Notes: generated by a model not told the origin, from the sequence alone. A stretch of DNA of 64,000 nucleotides from Dermanyssus gallinae (GCA_003439945.1 QVRM01005375.1:744001-808000); one strand, 5' to 3'. Numbered from the stretch's first letter, positions 22,490 through 33,799 are shown. Numbers and translations: made by a program.

Positions 22490-23755
22490 TCACATCAGAG
22501 CGAATCAGCGCGCTCGGCGGCTAGGATGTCCTGAACTGGAAGGCGCCCGCCCGAAATCAGGCGCAAATCACGCCGTGCATGATCTTGCCGAGAATTAGCC
22601 GTCTCACGGCAGCAAACGCAATGGTCCCGAAGGTCGGTAGAGCTAGAGCAGGTTATCTCCCAGTTCCGTCGCCGTCTCACCGGGAGCAACGTAAGTATAT
22701 CGGGAGGGCGTAAACTCAACGGTAGGCCTATTATAAGCCGCAGCCGACAGAATCTAAAGTGAACGTGCAGACCCACCAAAAGGAAAGAGGCCAAAGGGCA
22801 AGTGTACACGTGGGCTAGTGGGGCAAGTGTACAGAAACACGACGGTGGTGATGGCGCCGGGAATATACCCATTAACTCTCTTATGAGCTCCCTCGCGAAA
22901 TGTTCGTGCCCGATTCTACTGCAGCGCTAGTCCGAGAATTCCCGGGCTAGCATTGTAATAGAGTCGGTATTACTGGGTGGAAACGTTTGAGAGAAAAATA
23001 CTTTCAACACAGAAGCAAGATGCATTTTACTATTGCGTTTGCAGCAGCTCTACAATCGTAGCCTCTCCCAGTGTATGGAAGGCATTGCTATGGACAACGA
23101 CTAGAAGAAAACGTGGCATAGCACAAAGTGACACAGGGAGCGCCGACGGTAGTTCTTCCGACAAACTCCCAATTATTTCGAACGTTTCAAATACTTATAT
23201 CCTCATTTGTACTGTTGATACACAAATATGACGTTTTAACAACTGTGCCAGGGGCAGCAGAAATGTCAAGTGCGCAAACCGCAGCAGTAGCAGCATCTAA
23301 GCAGACGCCTCTCACGGAAGTTGTCAGAAGTGCTGTCGATATCGGTTAACGACGCCAGGCAACGGAAGGAAGAGATGGGAGTAGCAGAAGGAGAAGCCGG
23401 CAGCAGAACCTGACGTTACTACGTTATCACAGCCGCGCAACCCAGCTGGAAATCAGTGTACTATATAGAGGAAGCTAGCAGCACATTTCAGGTGGACAGT
23501 TGGTGACGAGAAGAAATAGTAAAAGAGAGAAGACGAAGCTCGTTAGTGCGAGTGGCAGCAGCAGATCGACCTGCTGCTGGTCCAGAGAAGCAGGATGGAC
23601 GCCTGCGGCCAAAGCAAATGATTGCCCCCAGAGACACAAGCGAACGGCAGCAGGCAGAAAAACGTCACATAAACGCGGATAGGAGGTCCCTCCATTTCCC
23701 ACCAGGAAGCCCAGACGTTGACCTAGATGAGCTAACGTTCTGAAAAAACCGCGTG
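22490..23755. other. Unassigned, moderately GC-rich
   Basis: No protein motif found on either strand. A CAG-containing stretch at 23250-23310 and AGCAGCAGATCG-type sequence at about 23556-23572 resemble transcribed leader or UTR sequence, but nothing ties it to a gene. Confidence 0.25.
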
Positions 23756-23759
23756 TTGC

Positions 23760-24205
23760 CCATGAAGGCCCTCATCCGCGTGGAGGGCTTCGGCCGAACA
23801 ACGTCGGCGGTATGGCTGCTCGGTTGGCTAAGCGGGTGACAAACCGAAATAGTGTGCTACTTGGAAACTCAAAGTTTTCCGAGCCGACGCCGTCTTCTGC
23901 ATGGCTCCTAGTGATAATGATTATGATAAGGTTTCAAATAGTGCCCTCTGGCCGGAGAGCGTGACCGGCTTCTGGCGCTGGCTGGGTTTAACTGCTGAAC
24001 AGCAACGACGCATTCTGTTAAGGCAGCCACAATCTACAACACAGCTGCAAATTATTGCTTTGGAGTTGCGGAGGTTTATCTGGGATTATACAGCTAGCAT
24101 CAGAACGCTTGCTTGCAAATGCGGACATTGTACGAAACTCCTCATGGAAACCTTCATGCGTGAGGAGGTGTATTTCGATGAGATGCAAGGTTTCATCTGC
24201 TAGCG
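23760..24205 (+). pseudogene. Possible LINE ORF1-type fragment
   Basis: One frame opens with VLPMKALIRVEGFGRTTSAV and a later one reads WPESVTGFWRWLGLTAEQQR then ALELRRFIWDYTASI (23901-24203, 100 codons). The first piece vaguely resembles an RNA-recognition-like start of LINE ORF1 proteins. It lies just before an endonuclease fragment. I do not recognise the family, and a host exon cannot be excluded. Confidence 0.25.
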
Positions 24206-24381
24206 AGTCTTCTAGATAGAGGGCGAACCAGACTAGTAGGTAGATATGAGATATTTTTACGAGACGAATTACGCCGAATGCAATGTGGGTGTCGAGGCGA
24301 GTGTTGAATGACACTTGCCTCTGATATTTGCTACCCCATTACGAGAACGTTGATGCCGCGCATGCGGTCAGTGCGGGTCTA

Positions 24382-24400
24382 GAGGGGGTTAAACCCCCTC
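24382..24400. repeat. Short perfect palindrome
   Basis: GAGGGGGTT-A-AACCCCCTC, 9-base arms around one base. Confidence 0.85.
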
Positions 24401-24580
24401 GCGCTATCAACTCTGATCGGCGGCGACTTCAACTGTCGTATTGATAGCGGCGCCCTGGAGAACAGAGCCCAGCATTGTATAGATGAACGTAGGTTTGCCA
24501 ACGCGAAAGGAGCGAACATTTTAACATTTTGTAGCGATACTATCAAGTTGTTCCTACCTTTGATGACGCCCGGAGTGCTG
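24400..24580 (+). pseudogene. LINE AP-endonuclease fragment
   Basis: One frame reads LSTLIGGDFNCRIDSGALEN followed by R, then LTFCSDTIKLFLPL. GGDFN with a following Asn-Arg and the downstream L..FC...L.L block is the core of the exonuclease/endonuclease/phosphatase domain found in LINE ORF2 proteins. Family not determined. Confidence 0.6.
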
Positions 24581-25108
24581 TCCTAGAGATTGCTGACAGA
24601 AGAGACATGTTGGCCTGCTGCATGCTCAAGATAGTAGCCTAGTAGCGCTATAGCGAGATATGTTAAAGGCATCGACGCAGACAAAAATATAATATTTTGT
24701 TTATAACTAAAATAATAGTAGTGTGCATACACATGCATATAGTTGACGTACCCCATGCACTTGTAGTCCACCAATAAATAGGCCTCCTTTGTTTCCCACT
24801 TAAAACCTTGTGGGTAGTCGTGCTAGTCATGAATCAAGGAAAGTGTTCTAAAAAGTCCACTAGGTAAACTGCCAAGCACGCGAGGAAAACTAACAGCTCA
24901 CTACCGAGACTTGTTAACACTAGGTCCTGTCTTTGAGTTAAGATGGTTTTGTTCGAACAAGTTCTAACACAGTTATCTAGTCGTCAAGTTCGTTCGTCTA
25001 TTTTTATTGTACAAACAAAAGAAAGCTGTTTGATTTTTGATGGGACATGCGTGGCCGAACGACCGCGGATTACATTGTTGTCTTTTTCTTTTTATTTTCG
25101 GTTTCCAG

Positions 25109-25317
25109 AAGCGAGAGAACGAGATGTCGTCGCATTGTATTGCCGTGCCGATGTCAGCGGAGCCGATGCCAGTGAGCCGCAGATGTGCTTCGTAACTCCT
25201 TCTCCTCTCCGTCCCCCCCCAAACCCCCCGAAACCCCCAGCCCTAACCGCAGCACCAAATTCCGGTCCATACCTGTGCCAACTGATGAACCAGCGAACAA
25301 CCTGTAGCCTGTAGTTG
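25109..25317 (+). other. Candidate terminal coding exon
   Basis: A pyrimidine-rich tract (TCTTTTTCTTTTTATTTTCG) runs into TTTCCAG at 25102-25108, a strong-looking 3' splice site. After it a frame stays open for about 69 codons to the TAG at 25315. The frame is rich in Pro (PSPLRPPPNPPKPPALT) and contains VALYCRADVSGADASEPQMC. No domain is visible and no upstream exon can be assigned. It could be a distant exon of the plus-strand zinc-finger gene or of another gene, or chance. Confidence 0.2.
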
Positions 25318-25494
25318 TTATGGTAGCGTTGTTCGTCTTATCCCGGTCTCTTAAGATTATTGTTTTGTTGTTGTTGTCAATGATGTTATGTTGCCATCCT
25401 GAGTGTTGTCGCTGTTCATGCTGTTGTTCATGTTATGACTGTACGGGGTGTGTACGAGAAAGCCAAGAGGAAGAGAGCCTGCGCGATTATGGTT

Positions 25495-25530
25495 GTAGTA
25501 GTAGTTGTAGTAGTAGTAGTAGTAGTAGAG
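25495..25530. repeat. (GTA)n triplet repeat
   Basis: GTAGTAGTAGTTGTAGTAG continuing as TAG units. Confidence 0.9.
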
Positions 25531-25892
25531 TAACGCGTGTGAGTGTATGCTTGTCCACTTGAAGGTTTCTGACAGCCGAACGATTTAACCGAGCCGCTGC
25601 AGGAGCCCCGCGTGTTGACAATGACAGTTGACGCCCCAAAGGTTGCACCGGCATGCGAGCGACTGGCAGCAGTCTCTAAGGCGGCCATCGCAGCTGGCCT
25701 GCCATCGTAAACAGCTGCGTCTAGAAATAGATCCACGTCTGAAATCGGCAGCAGCAACAGCAGCAGCAGCAACAACAGTAACGCACACGCAGACAGGAAG
25801 GCTCTCCTTAGTAATACCGGACCACGCTTAATAACTAATCTAAGTAGGCTAGTAGGTAGCATACCAGTTGTAGTACGGAGGCTCTAGTGAGG

Positions 25893-25932
25893 AAACATGG
25901 TGAGGCGTAATGTAAACATGGTGAGGCGTAAC
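25893..25932. repeat. 21-base tandem duplication
   Basis: Two copies of an AAACATGGTGAGGCGTAA block, 21 bases apart, starting at 25893 and 25914. Confidence 0.9.
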
Positions 25933-26259
25933 TCTATACTATGTTTAGCCACTGGCCACCTAGCGTACTCAACGAACGCTAGAGTGTTTTTGTTTTCTCA
26001 AACGTCCATTTGTTTTCTTTGCTATTCTGCCAGCGCAGCGGACAGGCAGCAGTAACTATCGTTGCCAGTTGACTGTACTTTGTTAGATGGTAAAAGTCGA
26101 ACTGCGTCGGTATACAGCCTCTTGCCTATGATACTCGGTAAAACACACAAGCATTAAGCAAACAAGACTCGCGGTGCTAGCCGTTATCATACTGCAAACC
26201 AAACAACAACCTTTAAGTGGCATATATTATGAACCACATGGAGATGTTAGATAGAGAAA

Positions 26260-26280
26260 CACACACACACACACGCACAC
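26260..26280. repeat. (CA)n microsatellite
   Basis: ACACACACACACACACACG-type run. Confidence 0.9.
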
Positions 26281-26440
26281 GATTAGCGTGAAGAAGTTTT
26301 GTTGTTTTGTCCACTAAGTGTATTTCCTTCAAATAGATAAAAATAAAATGCGGTTCCAAGGGGACAACGTATATCACACACCAGAAAGGGAAAAGCTAAC
26401 CCACTATCCTCAGTTGCTTCCATGACTGCTTAGCCAGTAT

Positions 26441-26570
26441 TTAGAATTAAAAACACGTTTTTTTATGTTTGTTTAATGCAAGACAATTATCCGTCCCCTT
26501 ACAGGCTTGGAATCGCTGTAAGGCATACCTTCAACGCAGATATCTCGGGTTTCCCCAAGAGTCCATTACT
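26441..26570 (-). mobile_element. SINE-A fragment
   Basis: Minus-strand match to the 3' half of SINE-A: TAGAATTAAAAACA arm, the CCGTCCCC block, GGCTTGGAA, TTCAACGCA and GGGTTTCCCCAA. The tRNA-like head is absent and the second hairpin arm is degraded. Confidence 0.7.
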
Positions 26571-26899
26571 AGTATCTACTGAGTATTTACAGTCTCTTTT
26601 TAAGAATAATTATTATAGATATAGTTAAGAATTGCGGACATTTAGTTAGACAGGATACAATAAATGAGTTCTACAAGTGGTCCGTCTCGTTCGATTTGAA
26701 ACTACCGGTGGCAGGGTGCGTTGTACTTCATTTTGGTCACGGAAATGCAGAGCACAATTGCACCATTAAGTGCCATCCTCTTGCTTCAAAAAAAACTGAT
26801 CAGAGACCTAAGTGTAATGGCGTCTGTTAATATGAAGTACACATAACACGTAACAGATGTCGTTTTGAGAGCAACACAGTAAATTTGAATACACGTTTG

Positions 26900-27170
26900 T
26901 TCATACTTCGGGATCTACATATATACTCAAAACTATTTGAGTTGTACGTACTACCTATAATAACATATGCAGCCCTAATCTGGAACCTTGTCTGAAAGGA
27001 AGATCAGCGACTTCTAGACAAGATATGCTACAAATACCGACAAAAGATTACATACAAGAATGGGATTCCAAGTGATATGCGTCTATATTCCCAACATATT
27101 GGAAAGATTAAGAAAAATTGATCGTGATACTCTTGTAAATATTGAAAATTGTCATACCGATGTTAAAGAT
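26900..27170 (+). pseudogene. CR1/Jockey-like LINE, post-RT fragment
   Basis: One frame reads KLFELYVLPIITYAALIWN near 26930-26988, the L...YVLPIL.Y....W signature found after the reverse-transcriptase palm in CR1 and Jockey-type LINEs, followed by LLDKICYKYRQKITY-like sequence. Stops end the frame soon after. Confidence 0.6.
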
Positions 27171-27174
27171 GTTT

Positions 27175-27585
27175 AACATCATTCATACGACGACGCGTCG
27201 TGAGAAGAATATTCTTCCAAAGTTTGTAGCAAAAAAAGAACTCTGAACCATATGTTCCCATAGAGAGTACCACTTGATACACATGTCCTCGAATAATAAT
27301 AATAATCAATATGTTTAATTTACTCAAATTTAGTATAGTATACAGTTCACAGGGTTTATTTATAGTGTTCCATCTCCTTCACGTTTTCGGCGAAAGAAGT
27401 AATGCAACATTTTTTGCTCCAGGGCTGTGCATTACACTGCATAGTACTTGGCACGGAGTTTGAACATACCAGGTAGTGATAACCATGCACTATATACCTG
27501 GTGTACAAGTGGCGACTGTCACATGCAGAACCACCTAAAGGTGTAAGGCATTAAAACGTTCTGTTCGACTTTAGCTTCCCACTCC
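27175..27585. other. Unassigned
   Basis: AT-rich; no gene or repeat family recognised. Confidence 0.3.
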
Positions 27586-27632
27586 AAATAATAATAATAA
27601 TAATCATCATCATGATAATAATAATAAAAAAA
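27586..27632. repeat. (ATA)n/(ATC)n/(A)n low-complexity tract
   Basis: AATAATAATAAT, ATCATCATC, ATAATAATAATA and then AAAAAAAAA, directly in front of a LINE-B copy. Confidence 0.92.
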
Positions 27633-27635
27633 AGG

Positions 27636-28745
27636 TCTTCTTAGATCTTGTTTTTCAGCTACGAGGTTAACACACCTGCATAGAGGTTGCAACCTGTTTT
27701 TACCACAAGAGCTCTTACAGCCATTTAATGGACTTAGCTTAGACATTTTAGAGATCATACTAAATCTTAAGCTGACCGCTGCCGCAAGGGAACAGGTAAT
27801 GCTCCCGGTTTATTTAGGTGGCCTAGGTGTGCCGGACGCGGTCATAACGGCAAGACCTGCAATCGTGTCGTCATTGACCCAGGCGGCGGACAAGGTTAAA
27901 GTATTATTGGACAGTGATGGGTGGGACGCCTATAACGGCGAACTTCAAAGGCTGACCGACGAATTGTCGTTGCTATTTGATAATCCTCCCGACGATAGGG
28001 CTAACCAGGGCAATTGGACAACCCCGCTACAAGAAAAGCGACTAGCAAACTTGATTAATAGAGCACCGTCTGTTGCCGATAAAGCCAGGCTTCGAGTTGT
28101 TAGTAGTCAAGGGGCTGGGGCTTGGCTACACGCCCTACCATGTCCGCGAATTGGGACTCTGTGGGAGACCACGCGCATAAGCGCAGGGCTGCGGCTTGGT
28201 CGTTGTGGTGATTTTGTGGGCGCGTTGGCCCATCATGGCCTGTCATGTGCGTTAAGTGCAGGCCGACGAGCACGTCACTCCGCTCTAAATGACACCTTTA
28301 GTCGCGCACTTCTATCTGCCGGCTTCCCATGTGTTGTGCAGCCCCCGGAAGTCTATTGAGGGATGACGGAAAAAGACCTGACGGCCTGACTTTGACGCCC
28401 TTTGAGCGGGGCCGCATGCTTGTTTGGGGCGCAACTGTAACCGACTCATTACCCCTTCGATGGTCGGTGCAGGTGCGGACCGAGCAGGTCATGCTTCCAG
28501 GTTAGCTGAGGCTAACAAATGCAGAAAATATTCCAGTGTGGATTATCCGCACGAATTTTGTCCGTTGGCGTTCGAGACTATAGGAACTGCAGGCCCCCTT
28601 ATGCTCAAACTGGTTCAACGCGTAGGCAGAAGCCTTAATCTTTCAGCAGGAGACTCGAGAGCATCCGTATTCTTGCGTCAGAGGCTGTCGCTCGACATTT
28701 AATGAGGAAATGCAGCGTCTGTTCGGGGCACATTGTTGAACTGGG
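27636..28745 (+). pseudogene. LINE-B copy, post-RT region with endonuclease-like module
   Basis: Long near-intact frame, about 27640-28357: LLRSCFSATRLTHL, LPVYLGGLGVPDA, ADKARLRVVSSQ, GAWLHALPCPRIG, ISAGLRLGRCGDF, HHGLSCALSAGRRARHSALN. After a one-base frameshift [20 protein letters not shown] then [12 protein letters not shown]; after a second shift [26 protein letters not shown] and FLRQRLSLD. The C/H residues, RH, RPDG and WxATV boxes in this order resemble the zinc-plus-PD-(D/E)XK layout of restriction-like endonucleases in R2/NeSL-type LINEs; this link is inference. The WDATV Asp is Gly in this copy. Seven other partial copies occur here. Confidence 0.75.
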
Positions 28746-28749
28746 CTAA

Positions 28750-29080
28750 CCCTGGGTTAGAGAACCCGTAATCACACGTTTGCGCGGAGACAATTGTCCA
28801 CTCCAAAGTGCTAACATAACGAACTTATATAAATAATAAATGCCGCATTTACTCGCGTATATATATATATATAACAATCGCATTTTTGTATCTTCTACAG
28901 GAATGGCGTAGTCAGTGTCTGAATTTCAAACAGTAAGAATAAAGTATGGGCTGCTGTTTTCTATAATGATAATCATCATCATCATCATCACCACCATTTC
29001 AGTTATTACAATTGTTTTAAGTTTAAGTCAGATTCATCATGCTCTGTTTGTTTCCTATCAGTACATGGCGCCTATGATAG
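28750..29080. other. Spacer with (TA)n and (ATC)n runs
   Basis: (TA)n at about 28857-28873 and (ATC)n at 28970-28998, between two LINE-B copies on opposite strands. No gene recognised. Confidence 0.5.
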
Positions 29081-29084
29081 AAGC

Positions 29085-29760
29085 CACATTCCCTCTACAA
29101 ATGGCGAAAGACATCATCTGTCTCAAATATATGGCCTCGTGTCAATCACCCGTAATCTTCTATACGTTTTCCGATATCTTTCAAGATTTTTTCTCGAGAT
29201 ACTTCCTTCGTGTCTTCAACTGCGCTGTGGCATAAATACGACAAAGCCGCCGTGCATACAACGGCTACATCCCAAGTTCTTCCCGTGTGGCCATAGCGGA
29301 ATGATGACTCCGTCAGATTGCAGCTTACTGCTGCCATTGAGACCCTTCGGCGCGGGTGTAGATGGTATCCCTGCCCTTCTAAGGGCTCTTCTTACTATGG
29401 CGTTGAGTTCAGCGTGTTTTGTAAGTTTGCCGAAATTTTTCTGACAGCTTAACTGGTGTAGACCGTCAGAGTCAACAGGTTGGCCGCATGACAGAGATGA
29501 GAAAAACTGGCAGACGGGGGGAGGGCTGTCCTAAGGGCTGGCACCATGCGGAAGGTGTTTGGGCCCAGCGTGGTGCCAAGCTGACGGGAGGGCAGCGCTT
29601 GGAGCCAGTCCTCGCTGAAGGAACGCTGAGTCGCTAGAAAGACGGCACGTTCTCTTTTTGATGTTAGGCTATTTATCATATCTCGTGCGTACTTCTTAGT
29701 TTTGTAAGCGTCAATAAGATATTGGCTTATGTGCTCTCTCACGTTTGTTTATAGCCATCG
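29085..29760 (-). pseudogene. LINE-B copy on the minus strand
   Basis: Minus-strand frame 29449-29742 contains MINSLTSKRERAVFLATQRS, DWLQALPSRQLGTTLGPN and FRMVPALRTALP, matching the ARL.A...GAWLHALP...G..L...R.A.GLRLG block of LINE-B. Further on, 29146-29337 gives SDGVIIPLWPHGKNLG in one frame and TGRTWDVAVVCTAALSYL then ILKDIGKRIEDYG in another, matching RPDG.TL.PW..GR.L.WDATV..T.A.SY and E..K..KY. It points away from the plus-strand copy at 27.6 kb. Confidence 0.65.
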
Positions 29761-29764
29761 CGAT

Positions 29765-31110
29765 CTTTGAAGCCATTTTTCATAGAGTCAGTCCGCATGC
29801 TATAGGCTTAATGGAATTATCCTTCTTTCGGAGGGCAGTTAAACGTGCACCGTAGAAGACGGGTAGGCAGAACGATGGCAAAGTCTTATTGAGCACTCCA
29901 GCCATAACCCAGCTTGTCCCGTAGACTTTCTAAGGATGGGATTGTCTGGCTAAGTATGCCCCGAAGATGTCGAGGCCGTAGTGTTCGTAGCTCTATTTTA
30001 ACATTACTTTTAATAGTTTTAGTTAGTATTCTTTCCTGAATTTGGCGAGGTAGTGTAAACATCAGTAATGGAAACATCATAAGATTATTCCAACCTTTAG
30101 GATCGACCTTTGTATTAAAGTTGCTTAATGCTTTGATGTATGCTATTGCACATATTTCTCTAGCCCCACGGGGTGTGATACTGACAAGTCATAAACTTCT
30201 GGGAGCATGTGATAAGGCTTGTACTAATGTTTTCGAGTCAGGTTGGGTATTGGTGTTTGATGGAGTGGCTGACTGGTAACTCCCGGTCCCGGAGTATTAT
30301 CCGTACGAAGGCTTCGACAAGAAGCTAGAGAGTGTTTACGTGTTATGTAGATTTTCAGGCCCTTAGAAGATCGTACAGCTTGACTACAGCGGGTGCATCC
30401 ATATGCTACCTGGGCGAAAGGTTACACTATTTCCGAGTCTTTCTCAGCGGCGTCTTGAGTTTTGTGGTATTGTTGGCTAGTCATTTAACGTGTGTTTGGC
30501 AAGACACTGATCAGCAGTTCCGGGCAATGCTAATAGCGGTGGGTCGTCAGTACCGTCCTGAGCAGTCTTTAGAACGGTAACCCCAGTCTCGGATTCGGGA
30601 TATTACAAGACAGCTTTGATAACTGGATTTTGATCCTGCCCATTGGAGAGCATGGGTTAGCTTTCTTCCATCTTTTTAGGATCGCGATGACAATATGCGG
30701 AGAGTCATTTGATGGTATGTTCTTCTTCCCTGCATATGACTTCATAGACGTCTTTTTTGAGATCTGTCTTTTTGTTGCATCAGACCGTGTTCTGGAAACA
30801 ATGGGGGGTGAAAGATTGCAGAGTACAGTCTTACCATCTTATGTCAAACTTGACGATAGATGCATTTAGACGATATCCTGCCACAGACAGCTTAGCCCAT
30901 TACGAGCGTCTAAAACGTGCTTGTCAGAGCGTGAAAAAAATTGGGTGGGAACTTGAACGGTGGTTGTTTTGACGACATTTACGTATGACTTTTCTGCTTA
31001 ACAGGCTCAGAGCCGGCACTCTGTGTCGCTTGGACGAGAGACGAATAATCGTCTGAGACAGAAAGGCGTCCGGACACTTTTTTGCAGAGCTTTACTCGTT
31101 CCGCTTCATT
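29765..31110. other. Unassigned
   Basis: Several 60-80 codon open frames on both strands, none with a recognised motif. May hold older LINE sequence upstream or downstream of the minus-strand zinc knuckle at 31.1-31.2 kb. Confidence 0.25.
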
Positions 31111-31124
31111 GCATATCTTTCAAC

Positions 31125-31240
31125 CCCGCAACTGTTATCGTTAGATGCGTGAGCACCATCACAACTGGCATAACGAGCCTTATTTTGGCATTCCCACAAT
31201 TCATGGCCGGGACAACCACATATCCTGCAGGTAGGGTCCC
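31125..31240 (-). pseudogene. Gag-like CCHC zinc-knuckle fragment (LINE ORF1)
   Basis: On the minus strand one frame reads DPTCRICGCPGHELWECQNK and then ASCDGAHASNDNSC. The first is a perfect C-X2-C-X4-H-X4-C knuckle; the second is degenerate. Paired knuckles of this kind end the gag-like ORF1 of Jockey, I and R1 LINEs. The rest of the ORF is not recognisable. Confidence 0.6.
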
Positions 31241-31249
31241 TTCGTCTTT

Positions 31250-31868
31250 AACGTTATGTGGCTTTATGTCCATATGTGTGGCATCGTAAGCATTGCGTCA
31301 GGAACCCTGCACACAATGTCACCTTATAGATATCGCTAACCATGCGCACTCTTCTATGTCTTTATTGTGTTCCCTTTGTTATCTCTTGCGGCAATGAGAT
31401 ATCTTTCTCTTTTAACTTCGTCGACACTCTGATGTCGAAGGCAAACTAAAATGTTTTCATTGGTGAATTGATAGTTAACTCTATTGATTCGGCTCCAGAA
31501 TGATGATGTGTCTGGGCAGTGTTGTGTTTTCACACCACATATGCTATCCAGCTTTTTGCTGTAACCGTTTGCGCTGGCAATCTTTGAGGCGAATTGCCAA
31601 TTATCCGCGCTCAACACTTTAACATAGCACACACAACTTCTAAATATTGAAATCCAAAGATTGCAAAGACCCAGGATAAATGCAATGGCACAAAAAGTAT
31701 TCATGCTGTCTTAGTTAGAGCAGGTAATCAGAAAGCCGCAGAGCCTAAACTTGCTGAAGGTTATGAGCTTTTCTATATTTGGCGTTCGCACTGTTAGCGG
31801 TTGGAGCGATGCAGAATCCGGAAATTGACGACGTAAACATTTTGTTTCGATATAAAATGTTTTTACAA
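31250..31868. other. Unassigned
   Basis: A minus-strand frame at 31354-31704 is open but shows no motif. Confidence 0.25.
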
Positions 31869-31869
31869 C

Positions 31870-31910
31870 ATATATATATATATAAACACGGAAGCTCTGT
31901 TAGCGACAAA

Positions 31911-31981
<71 letters not shown>
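31870..31981. repeat. Two (TA)n tracts
   Basis: A 15-base tract at 31870-31884 and a 67-base tract at 31915-31981. Confidence 0.97.
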
Positions 31982-31983
<2 letters not shown>

Positions 31984-31984
31984 A

Positions 31985-32918
31985 CTCTCAACGTAATATT
32001 TAGGACAATGACACTCACCGTTGAACTTGAGGCCCGTAGTCATCATTCTCTGCTACGAGGTAATGAAGCAGATGGTCTCCGTCGACTAGAGTATTGCGTA
32101 GGGCTCCCATTTCTGCCTCGCTCATATCTAGAACGAAATCGAGCAATATGTTATGCCATCGGCTTCAAAAAATTTTGCTGCGTTTGTTATTTTTTAAGAC
32201 TAGGTTGTTTTATTGTCCCAAAGAGGTATCAGAAAGAAGAATAATATACAGTAGTATACAACAATCGAAAAGTTATAGTACCAAGATACGCTTTTTGCGG
32301 CCACAACTGTCTGTGATACTAAATCTACTGCGCACCCAAAAGGTCTAAGTCAATAGGGTTGTAGGACATTAGATAGCTACTTAGGACGCCAAGTTCCGTT
32401 CCGCTATGATCCTTTGCCTAGAGGAGTCCAGTTCGGCGCATAGATAGACCAGCCAGATGGCCTATCTATATTTTTATAAGGCACTTAAGGACCTGGTAGC
32501 ACAACACGTATTTGGGTGTAATTGTGTATGGTCTTATAGTTGTTCTTTAATAAGAACTATGCACACACATATTTATATCGCAACAAGCAGATGGCAATAA
32601 GTTACCTTAATAAAAAAGGAACACGCAAATGTGTCTACTGATAATAAATTACGCTGCTAACTGATCACCGCACATCCTATGCTCTACCGGCAAACATGCG
32701 ACCTATTAGGGTGATCTACTATGTGTGTCGTTCGTATAAACAGCGGGAATGATAAGAGCGGCTTTAAATGTCAGCGAGTTGCCGTATTAGAAGCACTTGC
32801 CGATAATGAAAAAACGCATTGCTGCATTCCGTTGACCTAACCATTTATTTCCATCGGAACTTACTGGAGTGTAACATTGTGCACATCAAGAACGAGACTT
32901 GGGGAGCTATACGGAAAA
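31985..32918. other. Unassigned
   Basis: No gene or repeat family recognised. Confidence 0.3.

Positions 32919-32920
<2 letters not shown>

Positions 32921-32980
<60 letters not shown>
32921..32980. repeat. (TA)30 microsatellite
   Basis: Sixty uninterrupted bases of TA. Confidence 0.98.
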
Positions 32981-32983
<3 letters not shown>

Positions 32984-32984
32984 C

Positions 32985-33460
32985 ATGGTCTCTGAGAAGT
33001 CTTGTTTCGGAATGAGAGTTAAATTACTACAATTTTTGACATTAGTGTTTTTGCCCGACATAGGAGCATAAAATGTGCTGTTTTATGTCTTTTTTTCATA
33101 CAACCAGTCCTCCTAGACAGAAACTAAGCACACCATCGTGTTCCTAAAATTCTGCTTCTTCCGAAGAACATATAACGCCGGTCAGAAGATGCGGCACGGT
33201 CGTTTAGAAGATAATTCGCCAAAAATGAAGTGCTTTATTAGCCATCACCTGCAAAATACCTCAAAATCATTACTCTACGACCACTCACGGCGCTCAAAAC
33301 ATAACATATTCAGGCAAATGCGCATTTCGTGACGATCACGTTGCTACCAAACGTATGGCAATGCAAGCTGTGGTTGCGGAGTAATTACGATTTTCGCTTC
33401 TGATCCCAGAGTTGTCGAAACCATCAGTACTGCTAAGCCACTTCTGACCCAAATCACAAG
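32985..33460. other. Unassigned
   Basis: No gene or repeat family recognised. Confidence 0.3.
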
Positions 33461-33462
33461 GC

Positions 33463-33504
33463 TGGTATGGATAGCCTTATCTGACGATAAGACTATCCAT
33501 ATCA
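33463..33504. repeat. Imperfect palindrome
   Basis: Arms 33467-33481 (ATGGATAGCCTTATC) and 33486-33500 pair at 14 of 15 positions around a TGAC loop; weaker pairing extends to 33463 and 33504. Confidence 0.85.
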
Positions 33505-33799
33505 GCCCTCTAACTAGCTGTGCATCCCACTGTCATCCCTCATTCGTCCTGAGATAGGACTCAATTACCGAAAAATGAACTCAACCTGTATAGGGGTGCA
33601 TCTAGGCGTCATAAAATAGCCTGTATAGTTTAGTGATTGCAAAGACGTCAAAGCAATTTATGCCAAATTTGCCAACTAGTATATGCTCCTTTTAAACGAC
33701 ACACGTACATTTTATTTTTCAATTAGTTATATCTATATATTTCTAACTACGGCTCGATTCAGCTACAGCAAACGTCAAGTTTTTCGTCCGTGGGACGCC

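Larger units (their letters stand above)
24585..26440. other. Mostly unassigned; triplet repeats and one candidate exon
   Basis: A possible 3' splice site lies at 25108 (see separate entry). Triplet runs lie at 25495-25530 and 25745-25778, a 21-base tandem duplication at 25893-25932 and a (CA)n run at about 26260-26280. GC content is raised between 25100 and 25860, similar to the region around the zinc-finger gene, so part of this may be transcribed. Confidence 0.3.

Noticed and set aside
27799..28359. LINE-B 186-codon frame as a host gene
   Set aside because: Eight related, mostly broken copies on both strands in one window show that it is a mobile element.
32861..33061. Minus-strand frame of alternating Ile and Tyr
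   Set aside because: Translation of the (TA)n microsatellite.
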